A program made the position numbers and the translations under genes. A stretch of 33,601 bases of DNA from positions 1-33,601 of the forward strand of contig NZ_JAHBAK020000076.1 of assembly GCF_018500155.2 (NCBI RefSeq), read 5' to 3'. Shown piece by piece: positions 1 through 11,109 of this stretch (positions within the stretch are counted from its first letter, which is position 1; the number at the start of each line of letters is the position of its first letter). Under the pieces are notes generated by a model. It was not told the DNA's origin. It saw nothing but the letters and a program-made list of their open reading frames with translations, and did no database searches. The stretch is from Polynucleobacter sp. (GTDB lineage: Bacteria > Pseudomonadota > Gammaproteobacteria > Burkholderiales > Burkholderiaceae).

Positions 1-1
1 T

Positions 2-445
2 ACCACTGCGGACCAGTTAATTAACTGGACACGTAATGGTTCTTTATGGCCCATGACATTTGGTTTGGCCTGTTGTGCAGTAGAGATGATGCATGCTGGT
101 GCCTCCCGTTATGACCTAGACCGTTTTGGCGTTGTCTTTCGCCCATCTCCGCGTCAATCAGATTTGATGATTGTGGCAGGAACCCTATGCAACAAGATGG
201 CTCCAGCCTTGCGCAAGGTTTATGACCAAATGCCCGAGCCTCGCTGGGTGATCTCGATGGGTTCATGTGCAAACGGTGGCGGTTATTACCATAACTCTTA
301 TTCAGTAGTGCGCGGTTGCGACCGTATCGTGCCAGTTGATATTTATGTTCCTGGCTGTCCTCCAACCGCAGAAGCGTTGATCTATGGAATTATTCAGTTG
401 CAATCTAAGATCGCTCGCACAAGCACGATTGCGCGGAAGGCCTAA
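2..445 (+). CDS. nuoB: NADH-quinone oxidoreductase subunit B (NuoB), 5' partial
   Basis: NuoB (PSST) is the peripheral-arm subunit of complex I that carries cluster N2, the last iron-sulfur cluster before quinone, at the cytoplasmic face of the membrane. The open frame runs in from the window edge; 147 codons are visible, so only about a dozen N-terminal residues are missing from a usual ~160. The internal ATG at 53 is not the real start. The N2 ligands are visible: the tandem Cys pair in GLACCAVEM, the Cys in [11 protein letters not shown] and the Cys in [11 protein letters not shown]. It is followed 3 bases later by nuoC. nuoA presumably lies just outside the window. Confidence 0.97.
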
Positions 446-448
446 GCA

Positions 449-1048
449 ATGTCAGATCGTTTAGTTCAGTTAGCGGCAAACCTTGAAAAGGTTCTCGGTA
501 AGCGCATTCAGTCTGTCGAAATTGCTCTCGGTGAAGTCACCGTTGTATTGAATGCAGATACTTATTTTGAGTCAGCCTTAATGCTTCGTGACGATCCTAC
601 ATTAGCATTTGAGCAACTCATTGATTTATGTGGCGTTGATTATCAGGATTTTCGTGAAGGCTCATGGGCAGGGCAGCGCTTTGGTGTAGTGAGTCATTTG
701 TTGTCGTTAGAACATAATTGGCGTCTACGTGTGCGCGTATTTGCACCCGATGATAGTTACCCAGTTGTGGCATCCCTTACGCCAGTCTGGAATTGCGCTA
801 ACTGGTTTGAACGCGAAGCGTTTGATCTCTACGGCATTATTTTTGAGGGCCATCAAGACTTACGTCGCATCTTGACTGACTATGGCTTTATTGGTCACCC
901 ATTCAGAAAAGATTTCCCAATCAGTGGCAATGTAGAAATGCGCTATGACCCTGAATTAAAACGGGTCGTATACCAGCCTGTCACGATTGAAGCTCGTGAA
1001 ATTACACCGCGTATCGTTCGCGAAGAACAGTACGGAGGTTCGGTATAA
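449..1048 (+). CDS. nuoC: NADH-quinone oxidoreductase subunit C (NuoC)
   Basis: NuoC (30 kDa subunit) is a cofactor-free structural subunit of the peripheral arm that packs against NuoD near the quinone site. The 199-residue product has the family landmarks: [12 protein letters not shown] in the N-terminal half, the signature [13 protein letters not shown] at about 112-124, and [19 protein letters not shown] at about 140-158. It is a separate gene, not the NuoCD fusion found in enterobacteria. The ATG lies 3 bases after the nuoB stop. A GGAGG at 1034-1038, inside its last codons, probably serves nuoD. No defects seen. Confidence 0.97.
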   Translation: MSDRLVQLAANLEKVLGKRIQSVEIALGEVTVVLNADTYFESALMLRDDPTLAFEQLIDLCGVDYQDFREGSWAGQRFGVVSHLLSLEHNWRLRVRVFAPDDSYPVVASLTPVWNCANWFEREAFDLYGIIFEGHQDLRRILTDYGFIGHPFRKDFPISGNVEMRYDPELKRVVYQPVTIEAREITPRIVREEQYGGSV

Positions 1049-1051
1049 GCC

Positions 1052-2305
1052 ATGGCACAAATTAAGAACTACACCCTCAATTTTGGTCCGCAGCATCCTG
1101 CAGCACACGGTGTTTTACGTCTTGTGTTGGAGTTAGATGGTGAGGTAATTCAGCGTGCTGACCCACATATTGGTTTATTGCATCGTGCGACTGAAAAGTT
1201 AGCAGAGACACGTACCTGGATTCAGAATGTTCCATATATGGACCGCTTGGATTACGTCTCCATGATGTCTAATGAACATGCATATGTATTAGCAATAGAA
1301 AAGTTATTGCAAATTGATGTGCCATTACGTGCTCAATACATTCGAGTAATGTATGACGAACTTACTCGTTTGCTCAATCATTTGCTTTGGATTGGTTGTC
1401 ATGGCCTAGACGTTGGCGCGATGGCAGTATTCCTATATGCCTTCCGTGACCGCGAAGACATTTTTGACATGTACGAAGCAGTCTCTGGCGCTCGTATGCA
1501 CGCTGCTTATTATCGTCCAGGCGGCGTCTATCGTGATTTACCAGATCAAATGGCACAGTACGACAAATCCAAAATTCGTAGTGCGTCTGCAGTAAAGCGT
1601 TTGAATGAAAATCGTAGCGGTACTTTGCTTGATTTCATAGATCAATTCACTCAAGGCTTTGATGCCAATGTGGATGAGTATTGCAATTTGCTGACCGATA
1701 ACCGTATCTGGAAGCAGCGCTTGGTCAACATTGGTGTTGTTAGTCCTGAACGAGCATTGCAGCTTGGCTTTACGGGTCCGATGTTGCGCGGATCAGGTAT
1801 TGAGTGGGATTTGCGCAAGAAGCAACCTTATGAAGTCTATGATCGCCTTGATTTTGATATCCCGGTAGGTGTCAATGGTGATTCATATGATCGTTATCTA
1901 GTTCGCATGGAAGAAATGCGTCAATCTAATCGCATCATTAAGCAGTGCGTAGCTTGGTTAAAAGCTAACCCTGGTCCTGTAATGAGCGATAACCATAAGG
2001 TATCTCCACCAAAACGTGTGGATATGAAAACCAATATGGAAGAGTTAATTCACCACTTCAAATTATTTACCGAAGGTATTCATGTGCCAGATGGTGAGGC
2101 TTATTCAGCGGTTGAGCATCCAAAGGGTGAGTTTGGTATCTACCTCATATCTGATGGTGCCAACAAGCCTTATCGCATGAAGATTCGTGCGCCTGGATTT
2201 GTGCACCTCTCCGCCATGGATGAGATGTCACGCGGACATATGTTGGCTGATGCGGTCACCATTATTGGTACGCAAGATATTGTGTTCGGGGAGATTGACC
2301 GCTAA
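1052..2305 (+). CDS. nuoD: NADH-quinone oxidoreductase subunit D (NuoD)
   Basis: NuoD (49 kDa subunit, related to the large subunit of NiFe hydrogenases) forms much of the quinone-binding cavity of complex I. The 417-residue length is typical of the unfused form. Landmarks are [13 protein letters not shown] near the N terminus, including the loop His that lines the quinone site, [14 protein letters not shown] at about 40-53, [16 protein letters not shown] at about 107-122, [11 protein letters not shown] at about 247-257, and a C terminus ending VFGEIDR as expected. The ATG is 3 bases after the nuoC stop, so translation is probably coupled. Confidence 0.97.
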   Translation: MAQIKNYTLNFGPQHPAAHGVLRLVLELDGEVIQRADPHIGLLHRATEKLAETRTWIQNVPYMDRLDYVSMMSNEHAYVLAIEKLLQIDVPLRAQYIRVMYDELTRLLNHLLWIGCHGLDVGAMAVFLYAFRDREDIFDMYEAVSGARMHAAYYRPGGVYRDLPDQMAQYDKSKIRSASAVKRLNENRSGTLLDFIDQFTQGFDANVDEYCNLLTDNRIWKQRLVNIGVVSPERALQLGFTGPMLRGSGIEWDLRKKQPYEVYDRLDFDIPVGVNGDSYDRYLVRMEEMRQSNRIIKQCVAWLKANPGPVMSDNHKVSPPKRVDMKTNMEELIHHFKLFTEGIHVPDGEAYSAVEHPKGEFGIYLISDGANKPYRMKIRAPGFVHLSAMDEMSRGHMLADAVTIIGTQDIVFGEIDR

Positions 2306-2329
2306 TTACAGCGCGCCAAGGATGACTTA

Positions 2330-2836
2330 ATGACAACAACGCTTCAACTATCCGACAAAACGCTGGCAGATATTGCCCGTAATGTTGCTAAATATCCACC
2401 AGAGCAAAAGCAGTCTGCCGTGATGGCATCGTTGATTGCTGCGCAAACTGAGGTGGGCTGGGTATCCCCTGAGGTCATTGCGACCGTTGCGCAAATTTTA
2501 GAAATGCCAACCATTGCAGTTGAAGAAGTTGCAACCTTTTACAACATGTACAACACCAAGCCGGTGGGTAAGTACAAGTTAGTCATTTGCACAAACTTAC
2601 CTTGCCAATTAACCCATGGTGAAACGGCTGCAACTTATCTTAAAGAGACATTGGGAATTGGCTTTAATGAAACAACGCCATGTGGCACCTTTACATTAAA
2701 AGAAGGTGAGTGCATGGGGGCCTGTGGCGATTCCCCAGTCATGTTAGTAAATGACAAGCGCATGTGCAGTTTTATGAGTAAAGAAAAAATTGATGCTCTG
2801 CTTTCTGAGCTTCGTGCAGAAGGGAAGGCAGCATGA
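2330..2836 (+). CDS. nuoE: NADH-quinone oxidoreductase subunit E (NuoE)
   Basis: NuoE (24 kDa subunit) is a thioredoxin-fold protein of the NADH-dehydrogenase module and carries the off-pathway [2Fe-2S] cluster N1a. The four ligands are visible as C87 and C92 (VICTNLPC) and C128 and C132 (GECMGAC). The 168-residue length is normal. An AAGGATG ribosome-binding site lies about 8 bases before the ATG. The stop codon overlaps the nuoF start in an ATGA arrangement, consistent with NuoE and NuoF being made in equal amounts as the flavoprotein pair. Confidence 0.97.
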   Translation: MTTTLQLSDKTLADIARNVAKYPPEQKQSAVMASLIAAQTEVGWVSPEVIATVAQILEMPTIAVEEVATFYNMYNTKPVGKYKLVICTNLPCQLTHGETAATYLKETLGIGFNETTPCGTFTLKEGECMGACGDSPVMLVNDKRMCSFMSKEKIDALLSELRAEGKAA

Positions 2837-4131
2837 CCAGCTTGCACGATCGTCACATTAAGCCTTTAATTCTTGCAGGATTGAATGGTGAGAATTGGCG
2901 TTTAAAAGATTATGAGAGCCGCGGCGGCTATCAGCAATTGCGTCGTTTGATTAATGATAAGGTGGCCCCTGATGCCATCATTGCTGAATTGAAAGCCTCT
3001 TCACTGCGTGGTCGTGGAGGTGCGGGCTTTCCAACTGGGTTGAAGTGGAGTTTTATGCCCCGTCAATTCCCAGGGCAAAAATATTTAGTTTGCAATAGTG
3101 ACGAGGGTGAGCCAGGTACATTCAAAGACCGCGACATCATGCGTTACAACCCCCATGCATTGATTGAAGGCATGATTATTGGTGCCTACACCATGGGTAT
3201 CACTGCTGGATATAACTATATTCACGGTGAAATCTGGGAAGTGTACTCACGCTTTGAAGAAGCCCTAGAAGAAGCGCGTGCTGCTGGTTACTTGGGTGAC
3301 AAAATTTTAGGTAGCGACTTCTCGTTCCAATTGCATGCTGCTCCAGGTTGGGGTGCATACATTTGTGGCGAAGAAACTGCTTTGTTGGAATCCTTGGAGG
3401 GTAAAAAAGGACAGCCACGCTTTAAGCCGCCATTCCCAGCTAGTTTTGGCTTGTACGGCAAGCCAACGACGATTAACAACACTGAAACGTTTGCTGCTGT
3501 GCCATTTATTTTGGCGATTGGCGGACAGGCTTACCTGGACCTTGGTAAGCCTAATAATGGTGGCACGAAGATATTTTCAGTTTCTGGTGATGTTGTGCAT
3601 CCAGGCAACTATGAGATTCCATTGGGTACACCTTTTGCTGAGCTTCTCAAGTTGGCAGGTGGTATGCGCGACGGAAAAGCGATTAAAGCAGTTATTCCTG
3701 GCGGTTCATCCGCTCCAGTGATTCCTGGTGCGCAGATGATGGATCTGACTATGGATTACGACAGCATTGCAAAAGCCGGTTCTATGTTGGGATCTGGGGC
3801 GGTGATTGTGATGAATGAGACTCGCTGCATGGTACGCGCATTAGAGCGCCTGTCGTACTTCTATCACGAAGAATCTTGCGGTCAATGTACGCCTTGCCGT
3901 GAGGGTACAGGTTGGTTATGGCGCATTGTTCACCGCATTGAGCATGGTCAAGGGCGTCCAGAAGATTTGGATTTACTCAACGATGTTGCTGCCAATATTC
4001 AAGGTCGTACGATTTGCGCCTTGGGTGATGCAGCTGCGATGCCGGTGCGCGGCATGTTGAAGCATTACATGGATGAATTTGCGTATCACGTAGAACATAA
4101 GCGCTGCTTAGATTCTGCTAAACCTTTATAA
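2833..4131 (+). CDS. nuoF: NADH-quinone oxidoreductase subunit F (NuoF)
   Basis: NuoF (51 kDa subunit) binds NADH and FMN and carries [4Fe-4S] cluster N3; it is the electron entry point of complex I. The glycine-rich nucleotide/FMN motif [15 protein letters not shown] is at about 58-72, followed by [14 protein letters not shown] at 87-100 and [15 protein letters not shown] at 177-190. The N3 ligands are C349, C352 and C355 ([13 protein letters not shown]) and C395 (TICALGDA). The 432-residue length is typical. The start overlaps the nuoE stop by 4 bases, with an AAGGGAAGG ribosome-binding site inside the nuoE end. Confidence 0.98.
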   Translation: MTSLHDRHIKPLILAGLNGENWRLKDYESRGGYQQLRRLINDKVAPDAIIAELKASSLRGRGGAGFPTGLKWSFMPRQFPGQKYLVCNSDEGEPGTFKDRDIMRYNPHALIEGMIIGAYTMGITAGYNYIHGEIWEVYSRFEEALEEARAAGYLGDKILGSDFSFQLHAAPGWGAYICGEETALLESLEGKKGQPRFKPPFPASFGLYGKPTTINNTETFAAVPFILAIGGQAYLDLGKPNNGGTKIFSVSGDVVHPGNYEIPLGTPFAELLKLAGGMRDGKAIKAVIPGGSSAPVIPGAQMMDLTMDYDSIAKAGSMLGSGAVIVMNETRCMVRALERLSYFYHEESCGQCTPCREGTGWLWRIVHRIEHGQGRPEDLDLLNDVAANIQGRTICALGDAAAMPVRGMLKHYMDEFAYHVEHKRCLDSAKPL

Positions 4132-4162
4132 GTTATTGAGCACGGGACATCTTAAAGTGAGC

Positions 4163-6475
4163 ATGGTAGAGATCGAATTAGATGGTAAGACGGTAGAAGT
4201 TCCGCAAGGTTCGATGGTGATGCACGCCGCGAACAAGCTCGGTACTTATGTGCCGCATTTCTGCTATCACAAGAAATTGTCTATTGCAGCTAACTGCCGC
4301 ATGTGTTTGGTTGAAGTTGAGAAAGCACCAAAACCATTGCCAGCTTGTGCTACTCCAGTAACGCAGGGTATGAAGGTTTACACCCACTCAGCAAAAGCTG
4401 TAGAGGCGCAACGCTCTGTAATGGAGTTTTTATTAATTAATCACCCATTGGATTGCCCAATTTGCGACCAAGGTGGCGAATGTCAGTTACAAGATTTAGC
4501 CGTTGGTTATGGAAAGTCCAATTCTCGTTACGAAGAAGAGAAGCGGGTTGTATTTCATAAGAATGTAGGTCCGCTGATCTCTATGCAAGAGATGAGTCGT
4601 TGCATTCATTGCACCCGCTGCGTCCGTTTTGGGCAAGAAATTGCCGGGGTGATGGAGCTAGGCATGATCAATCGCGGAGAGCATTCCGAGATTACGACGT
4701 TTGTTGGTCAAACAGTAGATTCTGAGCTCTCTGGAAATATGATTGATCTTTGCCCAGTAGGCGCATTGACTAGTAAGCCATTCCGTTATGAAGCGCGCAC
4801 ATGGGAGTTGGGTCGTAAGCGCTCTGTCAGTCCTCATGACAGCTTAGGTTCAAACACTACTGTTCAAACGAAAAATAACAAAGTAATGCGCGTAGTGGCT
4901 TTAGAAAATGAAGCTATTAATGAATGCTGGATTAGCGATCGTGATCGCTTCTCTTATGAAGGTTTAAATAGCGCTGATCGCGTTACCACTCCTATGGTGA
5001 AGCAGGGTGGACAGTGGCTAGAAACGGATTGGCAATCTGCCCTAGATTATGTGGCAAGTTCACTGCAGAAAATAGCTGCTGAAAGTGGCGTTCAATCCAT
5101 TGGTGCCTTGGCGCATCCAATTTCAAGCGTAGAAGAATTGCATCTTCTGCAAAAGATTGTGCGTGGCCTCGGATCAAATAACGTGGAAACACGTTTACGC
5201 CAAACCAATATCAATGGCGCTGCTTCTGCACCATGGCTTGGAATGCCTGTTGCTAAATTGAGCGACTTGGATCGTGCGCTAGTCATTGGTAGTTTCTTGC
5301 GTAAAGATCAGCCTATTCTCGCTGCCCGTTTACGCAGCGCTTCAAAGCGTGGTTTGCAAATCTCTCGCATTGATGCGGGTGGCGATGATTGGCTAATCCC
5401 TACACTCGGTCTTGCGGCAGCGCCAAGTGCGTGGTTGAGTGCTTTAAGCGAGATTGCAGCAGCCATTGCAAAGGCGAAGTCTGCATCACTCCCAGCGGGA
5501 ACTCCAAATGTTACCGTTTCAGTAACAGCACAAAAAATTGCCGATAGTTTGTTATCGGGCGCAAATTCAGCGGTGTTGATTGGCTCAGCCGCTATCAGCC
5601 ATCCTCAAGCATCTGACTTGCATGTATTGGCGCAATTTATCGCGCAACAAACTGGAGCTACTTTAGGATTTTTGCCTGTTGGCGGCAATGCGGTTGGTGC
5701 ATCCTTAGTCAGTGCAAATGGACCTGGCGTGAATTCTCTATTGTCAGGCGATCTTCGCGCTGTGTTGTTGATGAATATTGAGCCTGATTCTGATTTGCCA
5801 AATTCACAGCAAGCTAGAGAAGCGTTAGCCAAAGCAAACACTGTTATTGCATTAAGCGCATATCAATCGGCTGATCTATTAGAGGTTGCTGACGTTATCT
5901 TGCCGATTACCCCATTCACCGAAACTGTGGGTACTTTTGTCAATGCAGAAGGCAGGGCGCAGACTATTCAGCCATCTGTAAAACCTTTGGGCGACTCGCG
6001 CCCAGCATGGAAAGTATTGCGTGTCCTTGGTGGATTATTGGGCTTAGAGGGCTTTCTCTATAACTTGCCAGAAGAAGTCCTTGGTGAGGGATTGGGCGAT
6101 AACTATTGCACTCGCCTAAATAACGTGAGTTCTATTGCGAGTGTCAGCAATAGCAATGCAATTGCAGCTGGCCTAGAGCGCATAGCAGACGTGAATATTT
6201 ACGCGGTTGATCAGATTGTTCGTCGTTCCCCCGCATTGCAATTGACGCGTGACGCTAAGCGTGGCAATCAAGTGGGTCTCGGTCAAAAACTCTTTAATGA
6301 AATGAATCTCAAAGAAGGTGACAGCGTGCTAGTGACTCAGGGCGATCGCTCAGTAACTTTGCCTGTTACCTTAGAGGCTAATTTAGCTCCGGGTGTTGCA
6401 AGAATTTCTGCGGGCACATCGGCTGGTGTCAAATTAGGATCCATGTTTGGTCCTGTAACTGTTAGCAAGGCATAA
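4163..6475 (+). CDS. nuoG: NADH-quinone oxidoreductase subunit G (NuoG)
   Basis: NuoG (75 kDa subunit) passes electrons from NuoF towards NuoI through several iron-sulfur clusters. I chose the ATG at 4163 (770 residues) because the protein then begins MVEIELDG, as homologues do. In-frame GTG 4157 and TTG 4136, which would make the gene almost abut nuoF, remain possible. The [2Fe-2S] N1b ligands are C34, C45, C48 and C62. N5 uses H94, C98, C101 and C107. N4 uses C147, C150, C153 and C197. The extra N7 site of enterobacterial NuoG is lost: the matching stretch at about 221-231 reads [11 protein letters not shown] without cysteines. The rest is a degenerate molybdopterin-oxidoreductase-like domain. 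Confidence 0.96.
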   Translation: MVEIELDGKTVEVPQGSMVMHAANKLGTYVPHFCYHKKLSIAANCRMCLVEVEKAPKPLPACATPVTQGMKVYTHSAKAVEAQRSVMEFLLINHPLDCPICDQGGECQLQDLAVGYGKSNSRYEEEKRVVFHKNVGPLISMQEMSRCIHCTRCVRFGQEIAGVMELGMINRGEHSEITTFVGQTVDSELSGNMIDLCPVGALTSKPFRYEARTWELGRKRSVSPHDSLGSNTTVQTKNNKVMRVVALENEAINECWISDRDRFSYEGLNSADRVTTPMVKQGGQWLETDWQSALDYVASSLQKIAAESGVQSIGALAHPISSVEELHLLQKIVRGLGSNNVETRLRQTNINGAASAPWLGMPVAKLSDLDRALVIGSFLRKDQPILAARLRSASKRGLQISRIDAGGDDWLIPTLGLAAAPSAWLSALSEIAAAIAKAKSASLPAGTPNVTVSVTAQKIADSLLSGANSAVLIGSAAISHPQASDLHVLAQFIAQQTGATLGFLPVGGNAVGASLVSANGPGVNSLLSGDLRAVLLMNIEPDSDLPNSQQAREALAKANTVIALSAYQSADLLEVADVILPITPFTETVGTFVNAEGRAQTIQPSVKPLGDSRPAWKVLRVLGGLLGLEGFLYNLPEEVLGEGLGDNYCTRLNNVSSIASVSNSNAIAAGLERIADVNIYAVDQIVRRSPALQLTRDAKRGNQVGLGQKLFNEMNLKEGDSVLVTQGDRSVTLPVTLEANLAPGVARISAGTSAGVKLGSMFGPVTVSKA

Positions 6476-6483
6476 GGGACGAG

Positions 6484-7557
6484 ATGGATAATTTCTTGAA
6501 CCTCATCACCACTCAGGGCGAAGCGATTTTTGGCTCCCTGTGGCCATTGGTTTGGGCATTGGTGCGTATTGTCATTATTGTGTTGCCGATGTTTGGCTGT
6601 GTTGCCTACCTAACACTATGGGAGCGCAAATTAATTGGCTGGATGCATATTCGTCTTGGTCCTAATCGCGTGGGTCCGTTAGGTTTATTGCAGCCAATTG
6701 CTGATGCTCTAAAGCTCTTGATGAAGGAGATCATTTCTCCAGCGCAAGCTAGCAAAGTTTTGTACTTTATTGCGCCAGTGATGGTGATTGCACCTGCATT
6801 TGCTGCCTGGGCAGTGATTCCCTTCCAAGCAAAAATGGTGCTGGCAGATGTCAACGCTGGCCTGCTTTACATCATGGCCATTTCATCCATCGGTGTATAT
6901 GGTGTGATTTTGGCTGGTTGGTCATCCAACTCCAAGTATCCGTTCCTTGGCGCAATGCGCGCCTCTGCTCAGATGATCTCTTATGAAATTGCCATGGGCT
7001 TTGCGTTAGTAACGGTATTGATTACTTCTGGCTCGCTGAATTTGAGCGCCATTGTGGCATCACAAGAGCAAGGCTACTTTGCAAATATGGGACTCAATTT
7101 CTTGTCATGGAATTGGTTACCCTTATTGCCGATGTTCCTGATTTACTTCATTTCAGGTGTTGCTGAAACCAACCGTCATCCATTTGACGTCGTTGAAGGC
7201 GAATCTGAAATTGTTGCCGGTCATATGGTTGAGTACTCTGGCATGTCTTTTGCCATGTTCTTCCTGGCTGAGTATGCCAATATGATTCTGATCGCAGCAG
7301 TGGCTTCGATCATGTTCTTAGGTGGTTGGTTGCCTATCGTTGACCTGCCAATCTTGCGTGATATTCCAGGCTTCTTCTGGCTATTTGGTAAAACTTTCTT
7401 CCTGTTGTCTTGTGTGATCTGGTTGCGCGCAACATTGCCGCGCTACCGCTATGACCAAATCATGCGTTTAGGCTGGAAGATCTTTATTCCCATCTCAGTA
7501 TTCTGGGTGGTTGTTATCGGTGCCTGGGTAGTATCTCCATGGAATATTTGGAAATAA
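6484..7557 (+). CDS. nuoH: NADH-quinone oxidoreductase subunit H (NuoH)
   Basis: NuoH (ND1) is the membrane subunit at the junction of the two arms of complex I; it forms the entrance of the quinone cavity and the start of the proton path. The 357-residue protein has about eight hydrophobic segments. Diagnostic motifs are [21 protein letters not shown] (first 20 of these residues at about 57-76) and [16 protein letters not shown], the charged loop next to the quinone channel. A good AAGGGACGAG ribosome-binding site precedes the ATG, which is 8 bases after the nuoG stop. Confidence 0.97.
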   Translation: MDNFLNLITTQGEAIFGSLWPLVWALVRIVIIVLPMFGCVAYLTLWERKLIGWMHIRLGPNRVGPLGLLQPIADALKLLMKEIISPAQASKVLYFIAPVMVIAPAFAAWAVIPFQAKMVLADVNAGLLYIMAISSIGVYGVILAGWSSNSKYPFLGAMRASAQMISYEIAMGFALVTVLITSGSLNLSAIVASQEQGYFANMGLNFLSWNWLPLLPMFLIYFISGVAETNRHPFDVVEGESEIVAGHMVEYSGMSFAMFFLAEYANMILIAAVASIMFLGGWLPIVDLPILRDIPGFFWLFGKTFFLLSCVIWLRATLPRYRYDQIMRLGWKIFIPISVFWVVVIGAWVVSPWNIWK

Positions 7558-7568
7558 GTTGATCGATC

Positions 7569-8060
7569 ATGTTTAAGAAAATTTCCCAATTCCTCGATAG
7601 CTTAATGCTCAAAGATATTTTGACGGGCATGTCGATTACTGGCCGTTATCTCTTTAAGCCAAAGATTACCGTTCAATATCCTGACGAAAAGACTCCATTA
7701 TCCAATCGCTTTCGTGGCTTGCATGCATTGCGTCGCTATGAAAATGGCGAAGAGCGTTGCATCGGCTGCAAACTTTGCGAGGCGGTTTGTCCAGCTTATG
7801 CGATCACCATTGAGACCGCCGAGCGTGATGATGGCACACGTCGCACTTCACGTTATGACATTGATCTAACGAAATGTATCTTCTGTGGTTTCTGTGAAGA
7901 AGCATGCCCAGTAGATGCCATTGTTGAGACGAATATTTTTGAGTATTTTGGCGATAAGCGTGGTGATTTGTATTTCACCAAGGAAATGCTCTTGGCTGTA
8001 GGTGATAAGTATGAAAAAGATATTGCCGCTAAACGCGCTATTGATGCGCCTTACCGTTAA
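7569..8060 (+). CDS. nuoI: NADH-quinone oxidoreductase subunit I (NuoI)
   Basis: NuoI (TYKY) is an eight-iron ferredoxin-like subunit that carries clusters N6a and N6b and hands electrons to NuoB. Two CxxCxxCxxxCP motifs are complete: C64, C67, C70, C74 and C103, C106, C109, C113. The 163-residue length and the amphipathic N terminus that lies on the membrane arm are typical of the family. It sits 11 bases after nuoH. Confidence 0.97.
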   Translation: MFKKISQFLDSLMLKDILTGMSITGRYLFKPKITVQYPDEKTPLSNRFRGLHALRRYENGEERCIGCKLCEAVCPAYAITIETAERDDGTRRTSRYDIDLTKCIFCGFCEEACPVDAIVETNIFEYFGDKRGDLYFTKEMLLAVGDKYEKDIAAKRAIDAPYR

Positions 8061-8081
8061 TCGAATCGAGCACACATTACT

Positions 8082-8729
8082 ATGACATTCGATCCTTCTA
8101 CTTTGTTTGCGGTTTTCTTCTACGGCTTTGCAGGTCTGTTGGTGGTATCTGCTTTGCGTGTGATTACTGCTCGTAATCCAGTTCACGCAGCGCTTTTTTT
8201 AGTCCTAGCATTTTTCTGTGCATCGGGTTTATGGATGTTGCTTAAAGCAGAATTCCTCAGCCTCGCTTTGATATTGGTTTATGTCGGCGCCGTGATGGTG
8301 CTGTTCCTGTTTGTGGTCATGATGCTCGATTTGGATTTGGAGCATTTGCGTCGTGATTTTAGAAAGTTTTTGCCGGTAGCATTTCTAATGGGTGCTGTCA
8401 TCGTGCTGGAATTGTCGATTGTGATTATTCGCAGCTTTATTGGTACAAATGCTCCCGTGCAACCAATGCCAGAAGAGGTCGCTGCTAATAATACTCAAGC
8501 ATTAGGCATGTTGATATTTGGTGATTATGTTTATGCCTTTGAAGTGGCAGGTGTGATCCTGTTGGTAGCGATCATTGCTGCAGTGGCATTAACGTTACGC
8601 AATCGTAAAGACACTAAATCTCAAAATATTCACGAGCAGGTCAATGTGGTTGCAGCAGATCGTATGCGCATTGTCAAAATGGGTGCTGATATTGCTGCAA
8701 AACAAGATGCTAGAGGAGAAAAGAAATGA
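8082..8729 (+). CDS. nuoJ: NADH-quinone oxidoreductase subunit J (NuoJ)
   Basis: NuoJ (ND6) is a small membrane subunit whose third helix changes shape during the catalytic cycle. The 215-residue protein has about five hydrophobic segments. The stretch [20 protein letters not shown] and the glycine-containing helix [17 protein letters not shown] are the family signature. A soluble, charged C-terminal tail of about 40 residues follows the last helix. Its final codons contain AGAGGAG, the ribosome-binding site of nuoK, and its stop overlaps the nuoK start. Confidence 0.96.
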   Translation: MTFDPSTLFAVFFYGFAGLLVVSALRVITARNPVHAALFLVLAFFCASGLWMLLKAEFLSLALILVYVGAVMVLFLFVVMMLDLDLEHLRRDFRKFLPVAFLMGAVIVLELSIVIIRSFIGTNAPVQPMPEEVAANNTQALGMLIFGDYVYAFEVAGVILLVAIIAAVALTLRNRKDTKSQNIHEQVNVVAADRMRIVKMGADIAAKQDARGEKK

Positions 8730-9034
8730 GTATTACTCTGGCTCATTACTTAGTGCTTAGCGCAATTTTATTTGCCGCTAGCGTGATTGGAATCTTTTTA
8801 AACCGTAAGAATGTCATTGTTCTTTTAATGGCAATTGAATTAATGCTTCTTTCGGTCAACATGAATTTTGTTGCCTTCTCGCACTATTTAGGCGATATGG
8901 CGGGCCAAGTATTCGTATTCTTTATTTTGACAGTAGCCGCTGCTGAAGCGGCCATTGGTTTGGCAATATTGGTGGTTCTGTTCCGTAAGGTCGACACCAT
9001 TAACGCTGAAGATCTTGACCACCTTAAAGGCTAG
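8726..9034 (+). CDS. nuoK: NADH-quinone oxidoreductase subunit K (NuoK)
   Basis: NuoK (ND4L) is a three-helix membrane subunit that carries conserved glutamates on the central proton axis of complex I. The 102-residue length is exact for the family. The motif [17 protein letters not shown] holds the first buried Glu and [13 protein letters not shown] the second. Start and nuoJ stop share ATGA, and nuoL begins 2 bases after its stop, so nuoJ, nuoK and nuoL are tightly coupled. Confidence 0.97.
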   Translation: MSITLAHYLVLSAILFAASVIGIFLNRKNVIVLLMAIELMLLSVNMNFVAFSHYLGDMAGQVFVFFILTVAAAEAAIGLAILVVLFRKVDTINAEDLDHLKG

Positions 9035-9036
9035 TC

Positions 9037-11085
9037 ATGCAATTGACCTTAACTATTCCTGTTCTCTGCGCCATTCCATTGGCTCCATTGGTCGGCTCTA
9101 TCATCGCCGGACTGTTCGGAACTAAATTGGGTGGTAACCGCATTGGCCATGGCGCAAGCCAATTTGTCACCATTTTGGGAGTCACTATTGCATTTGTGTT
9201 GTCCTGCAATGTTCTTGCCCAAGTCATGGATGGCTTCTACTTCAATGGCACTGTATATCGCTGGATGCAGTTAGGTGAGTTGAATTTAGATATTGGATTT
9301 TTAATTGATCCTCTCACAGCAACAATGATGTGCGTAGTCACATTTGTGTCGCTGATGGTGCATATCTATACCATCGGGTACATGCATGGTGAAGAGGGGT
9401 ATAACCGATTCTTCTCTTACATTTCATTATTTACCTTTGCCATGTTGATGTTGGTCATGAGCAATAACCTCTTGCAACTCTTCTTTGGTTGGGAAGCAGT
9501 GGGTGTGGTGTCGTATTTGCTAATTGGTTTTTACTTTGAGCGTCAATCAGCCGTATTTGCCAATATGAAAGCGTTCTTGGTCAACCGTGTGGGCGACTTT
9601 GGTTTTATTCTGGGCATCGGTTTATTGCTTGCGAGCACGGGTTCCATGCAATATGACGTGATCTTCTCTCAAAATACCGCCTTAGCCGCACAAACTTTGC
9701 CTGGCACTGGCTGGAATTTACTAACTGTTGCTTGTATTTGCTTGTTCATTGGTGCAATGGGTAAATCTGCACAGTTTCCATTGCATGTTTGGTTGCCAGA
9801 TTCGATGGAAGGTCCAACACCTATCTCTGCATTGATTCACGCAGCAACGATGGTTACTGCTGGCATCTTCATGGTATCGCGGATGTCACCATTATTTGAG
9901 TTATCAGATGTGGCCTTGAGCTTTATTTTGGTTATTGGCTCTATCACAGCACTCTTTATGGGATTCTTGGGCATCGTTCAAAACGACATTAAACGCGTCG
10001 TGGCTTATTCAACATTGTCGCAATTGGGTTACATGACTGTTGCATTGGGTGTATCTGCATATCCAGTAGCAATTTTTCATTTGATGACTCATGCATTCTT
10101 TAAGGCATTGTTGTTCCTTGCTGCAGGTAGTGTCATTTTGGGTATGCACCATGAACAGGATATGCGCAAGATGGGTGGCTTATGGAAATACATGCCTATC
10201 ACTTGCTTGATGATGCTGTTAGGCAATTTGGCATTAATTGGCACGCCATTTTTCTCCGGTTTTTACTCAAAAGATTCCATCATTGAGGCGGTAGCTGCAA
10301 GCCACATCCCTGGCTCTGGTTTTGCTTACTTTGCGGTGATGGCAAGCGTGTTTGTTACTGCCCTCTATTCCTTCCGTCTCTATTTCTGGGTATTTCATGG
10401 TAAAGCTCGTTGGGGTCATGCAGATTCTCATCATCATGAGCACGCAGAGCAGGGCGATGATCACGCGCATCATGGCTTAGCGCCAGGTGAAAAACCGCAT
10501 GAGTCTCCATTGGTAGTGACCTTGCCATTAATTCTTCTGGCGATTCCATCAGTCATTATTGGCTTCTACACAATCACGCCTTTGTTATTTGGAACTTATT
10601 TTGGCGATTCCATTTTTATTGATTTGGCACGACATCCTGTGATGAAAGAGCTGGCAGAAGAATTCCATGGGCCAGTGGCGATGGCAATACATGCGTTTAC
10701 TTCTCCAGTTTTAGGATTGGTTGTGGCGGGTGTTTTGGTTGCAGCCATTGGATACCTGTGGGTTCCATCGCTTCCAGAGAAAGTGGCTCAGGCTTTTGCT
10801 CCCATCAAAAAATTGTTTGATAACAAATACTATTTAGATGACCTTAACCAAGCTGTATTTGCTAAGGGACTGATTTGGATTGGCAGTATCTTGTGGCATC
10901 GTGGCGATCAGAAGGTCATTGATGGCTTCTTTGTTAACGGCAGTGCGCATACAGTAGGGCGCTTTGCTGGTGTTATTCGTCATCTGCAATCCGGTTATGT
11001 TTATCACTATGCGTTTGCAATGATTGCAGGCTTGGCGATTTTGCTGGCTTGGGTTTTATATGCTTACCTACCTTTTGTTCGCTAG
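9037..11085 (+). CDS. nuoL: NADH-quinone oxidoreductase subunit L (NuoL)
   Basis: NuoL (ND5) is the distal antiporter-like proton-pumping subunit of the membrane arm, with the long lateral helix. The 682-residue length is normal for betaproteobacteria. Key proton-path residues are visible: E153 in FFGWEAVGVV and K243 in GAMGKSAQFPLHVWLPD, followed by the broken-helix segment and HAATMVTAGIF. Between helices, around residues 458-485, is a histidine-rich hydrophilic loop (about 10 His in 30 residues, containing SHHHEHAEQ and DDHAHHG). AAAGG lies 6 bases before the ATG. Confidence 0.97.
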   Translation: MQLTLTIPVLCAIPLAPLVGSIIAGLFGTKLGGNRIGHGASQFVTILGVTIAFVLSCNVLAQVMDGFYFNGTVYRWMQLGELNLDIGFLIDPLTATMMCVVTFVSLMVHIYTIGYMHGEEGYNRFFSYISLFTFAMLMLVMSNNLLQLFFGWEAVGVVSYLLIGFYFERQSAVFANMKAFLVNRVGDFGFILGIGLLLASTGSMQYDVIFSQNTALAAQTLPGTGWNLLTVACICLFIGAMGKSAQFPLHVWLPDSMEGPTPISALIHAATMVTAGIFMVSRMSPLFELSDVALSFILVIGSITALFMGFLGIVQNDIKRVVAYSTLSQLGYMTVALGVSAYPVAIFHLMTHAFFKALLFLAAGSVILGMHHEQDMRKMGGLWKYMPITCLMMLLGNLALIGTPFFSGFYSKDSIIEAVAASHIPGSGFAYFAVMASVFVTALYSFRLYFWVFHGKARWGHADSHHHEHAEQGDDHAHHGLAPGEKPHESPLVVTLPLILLAIPSVIIGFYTITPLLFGTYFGDSIFIDLARHPVMKELAEEFHGPVAMAIHAFTSPVLGLVVAGVLVAAIGYLWVPSLPEKVAQAFAPIKKLFDNKYYLDDLNQAVFAKGLIWIGSILWHRGDQKVIDGFFVNGSAHTVGRFAGVIRHLQSGYVYHYAFAMIAGLAILLAWVLYAYLPFVR

Positions 11086-11109
11086 GCCTTTGTTACTTAA
11101 GTAGCCACT

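Noticed and set aside
10408..10505. Frameshift or insertion in nuoL because of the low-complexity His-rich stretch
   Set aside because: The frame continues intact with normal NuoL helices on both sides and such loops occur in related NuoL proteins.
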